DNA of 64,000 nucleotides from DATCJA01 sp963814955 (GTDB lineage Bacteria; Acidobacteriota; Vicinamibacteria; Vicinamibacterales; UBA2999): assembly GCA_963814955.1 (NCBI GenBank), contig CAWFEX010000006.1, forward strand, positions 248,001 to 312,000, written 5' to 3'. Shown here in pieces: positions 62,700 to 64,000 of this stretch; position 1 is the stretch's first letter, and every line of letters starts with the position of its first letter. The notes under the pieces were generated by a model. It made no database searches. It saw only the letters and a list, made by a program, of their open reading frames with translations, and was not told the origin of the DNA. Position numbers and translations under genes: made by a program.

Positions 62700-64000
62700 A
62701 TGTCCCTCCTTCGCCTCCAACTGGTGACACGGGTTGCGGTCTCCCTCCTGGGGCTTCTCGCATGTGCGGCGTCTGCATTGGCGCAGCAATCGAGCGGCAA
62801 CATTGCCGGACGAGTGGTGGACGAACAGGACGCGGGCATTGCCGGCGCCGTCGTCACGGCGCGAAATACAGAGACCGGCTTCGTGCGGGAAGTGAAGAGC
62901 GACGCGAACGGACTTTATCTGCTGAATGCGCTTCCGGCAGGCTCGTACGACGTCGCGGGCATGCAAACGGGGCTCGCCCGTTTCGAAGGCACCGCGATCA
63001 TCGTGAATGTCGCGCGAACCACCGACCTCGACATCATCCTCCGCGTGGCGGGCCTGGCGGAGACGGTGACGGTCTCGGCGGAGTCTCCAGTGGTGCCTGT
63101 GACCTCGTCCACGATTGGCCAGGTGGTGGAGACAGCGAGGATTGAAAGCCTTCCGCTGAATGGACGCCAGTTCGCCAACCTTGCGGCGACTGTGCCCGGT
63201 GTGGGTCTCGGATTCCATTCAGACCTCACCAAGAGCACTCAGTACAGTCCTCAGATCAGCGGCGGAAACGGTCGCAACGTGAACTACGTCATCGACGGCG
63301 GCGATAACAACGACGACACCGTAGGTGGTGCGCTTCAGCTGTTCCCGCTCGAAGCCATCCAGGAATTCAACGTGATGACCCACCGGTTCGATGCCGAGCA
63401 CGGCCGCGGTGGGGCGGTGCTGAACGTTGTCACCAAGAGCGGCACGAACGACCTCCATGGCAGCTGGTTCACGCTCTTTCGCAACGATGGCCTGAACGCG
63501 CAGACGGTCACCGAGCGAATGAACAACATCAGCAAGCAGGATTACGGCCGCCAGCAGTTCGGAGGCAGTCTCGGCGGGCCGATCGTGGCGAACAAGATCC
63601 ACTATTTCGCCGCGTACGAGCGCACGCAGCAGGACACGCAGCAGGTTGTCAACACGCTCGGATTGTTTCCCTCAGAAGACGGCATCTACGACGTTTCGTT
63701 CCGGGAGACCCTCTTCACAGGCAAGCTGACGACAGCCGTCAACCCGTCACACTACGTGGCGCTTCGCTACGCCCGCGACAAAAATTCACAGCCCACAGGC
63801 GCCAGTCTTCGAGCTGCTCGATCGTCATGGGCGACGAGCAAGAACACGTACGATTCGGTGAACACCAACCACAACTGGGTCATCGGCCAATCGACCCTGA
63901 ATGAGTTCGTGTTCCAGTACTCGAATTTCGTCAACGATATTCCCGCGACCAACACCGGGCCACATCTGCGGTTTCCCAATGGAGTCACCGCCGGCACGAG
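62700..64000 (+). CDS. Oar-like TonB-dependent receptor, N-terminal part (runs off window)
   Basis: 433 codons are visible. Signal LVTRVAVSLLGLLACAASALAQ, then a carboxypeptidase-regulatory domain (GNIAGRVVDEQDAGIAGAVVTARN), a plug segment (VIDGGDNNDDTVGG, EAIQEFNVMTHRFDAEHGRGGAVLNVVTKSGTN) and the early barrel (FGGSLGGPIVANKIHYFAAYE). PLNGRQFANLAATVPG is typical of Acidobacterial Oar-like receptors. Uptake substrate unknown. Frame intact to the window edge. Confidence 0.88.
   Translation, partial: MSLLRLQLVTRVAVSLLGLLACAASALAQQSSGNIAGRVVDEQDAGIAGAVVTARNTETGFVREVKSDANGLYLLNALPAGSYDVAGMQTGLARFEGTAIIVNVARTTDLDIILRVAGLAETVTVSAESPVVPVTSSTIGQVVETARIESLPLNGRQFANLAATVPGVGLGFHSDLTKSTQYSPQISGGNGRNVNYVIDGGDNNDDTVGGALQLFPLEAIQEFNVMTHRFDAEHGRGGAVLNVVTKSGTNDLHGSWFTLFRNDGLNAQTVTERMNNISKQDYGRQQFGGSLGGPIVANKIHYFAAYERTQQDTQQVVNTLGLFPSEDGIYDVSFRETLFTGKLTTAVNPSHYVALRYARDKNSQPTGASLRAARSSWATSKNTYDSVNTNHNWVIGQSTLNEFVFQYSNFVNDIPATNTGPHLRFPNGVTAGT

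Overview
The window reads as a chromosomal segment of an Acidobacteriota bacterium, most likely class Vicinamibacteria. Pointers are the GC-rich coding sequence, a VWFA-related Acidobacterial-type protein (51030-53759), a DUF5916 outer-membrane protein, an Oar-like TonB receptor with an N-terminal carboxypeptidase-regulatory domain (62700 to the end), and DUF6152-type secreted proteins. I found no prophage, CRISPR array, rRNA or tRNA. The only mobile-element gene is a REP-associated (RAYT-type) tyrosine transposase.

Region by region. 1-7834 is an arginine biosynthesis cluster. argR, an argG-like gene and argH run leftwards. argC, argB, argD, a GNAT N-acetylglutamate synthase, argJ and argF run rightwards, with 4-8 base overlaps except before argF. 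A sigma70-type promoter overlapped by an inverted repeat (probable ArgR operator) lies between argR and argC. The argG-like protein has lost its nucleotide-binding motifs. 7937-12000 holds an acyl-CoA ligase, pxpA, a candidate small RNA with an intrinsic terminator, and an orphan DGQHR (DndB-like) gene. 11899-17348 has a DUF5916 protein, an acetyltransferase/OsmC/FTR1 iron permease run and a secreted methyltransferase. 17495-30769 has two aspartokinases, M2, M14 and M23 peptidases, hemQ, a sirtuin, exonuclease III, a YkgJ-type cysteine protein and an L,D-transpeptidase. 30886-39019 has a desaturase, a two-component system, a TIGR00300-type ornithine cyclodeaminase, htpX, a sulfurtransferase, msrA with a partner gene, and a pseudouridine synthase. 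39100-45095 is a leftward metal (probably zinc) uptake operon: small Cys/His secreted protein, TonB receptor, porin-like protein, binding protein and permease, but no ATPase. 45242-58201 has phoD, an amidohydrolase, an M19 dipeptidase, a cellulase-like hydrolase, the RAYT cassette, the VWA protein, a swivel-first aconitase-family fusion and ppk1. 58273-62362 is a tightly packed run of five secreted proteins of unknown role, followed by the start of a TonB receptor.

Two window-wide patterns stand out. First, seven otherwise intact genes are each broken once, and every break is a one-base insertion (+1). That suggests insertion-type sequencing error rather than biology. Second, most gaps between converging genes, and several other gaps, contain imperfect inverted repeats built from short degenerate words; the word differs from gap to gap. 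Some of these repeats extend into coding ends and supply stop codons or C-terminal residues.
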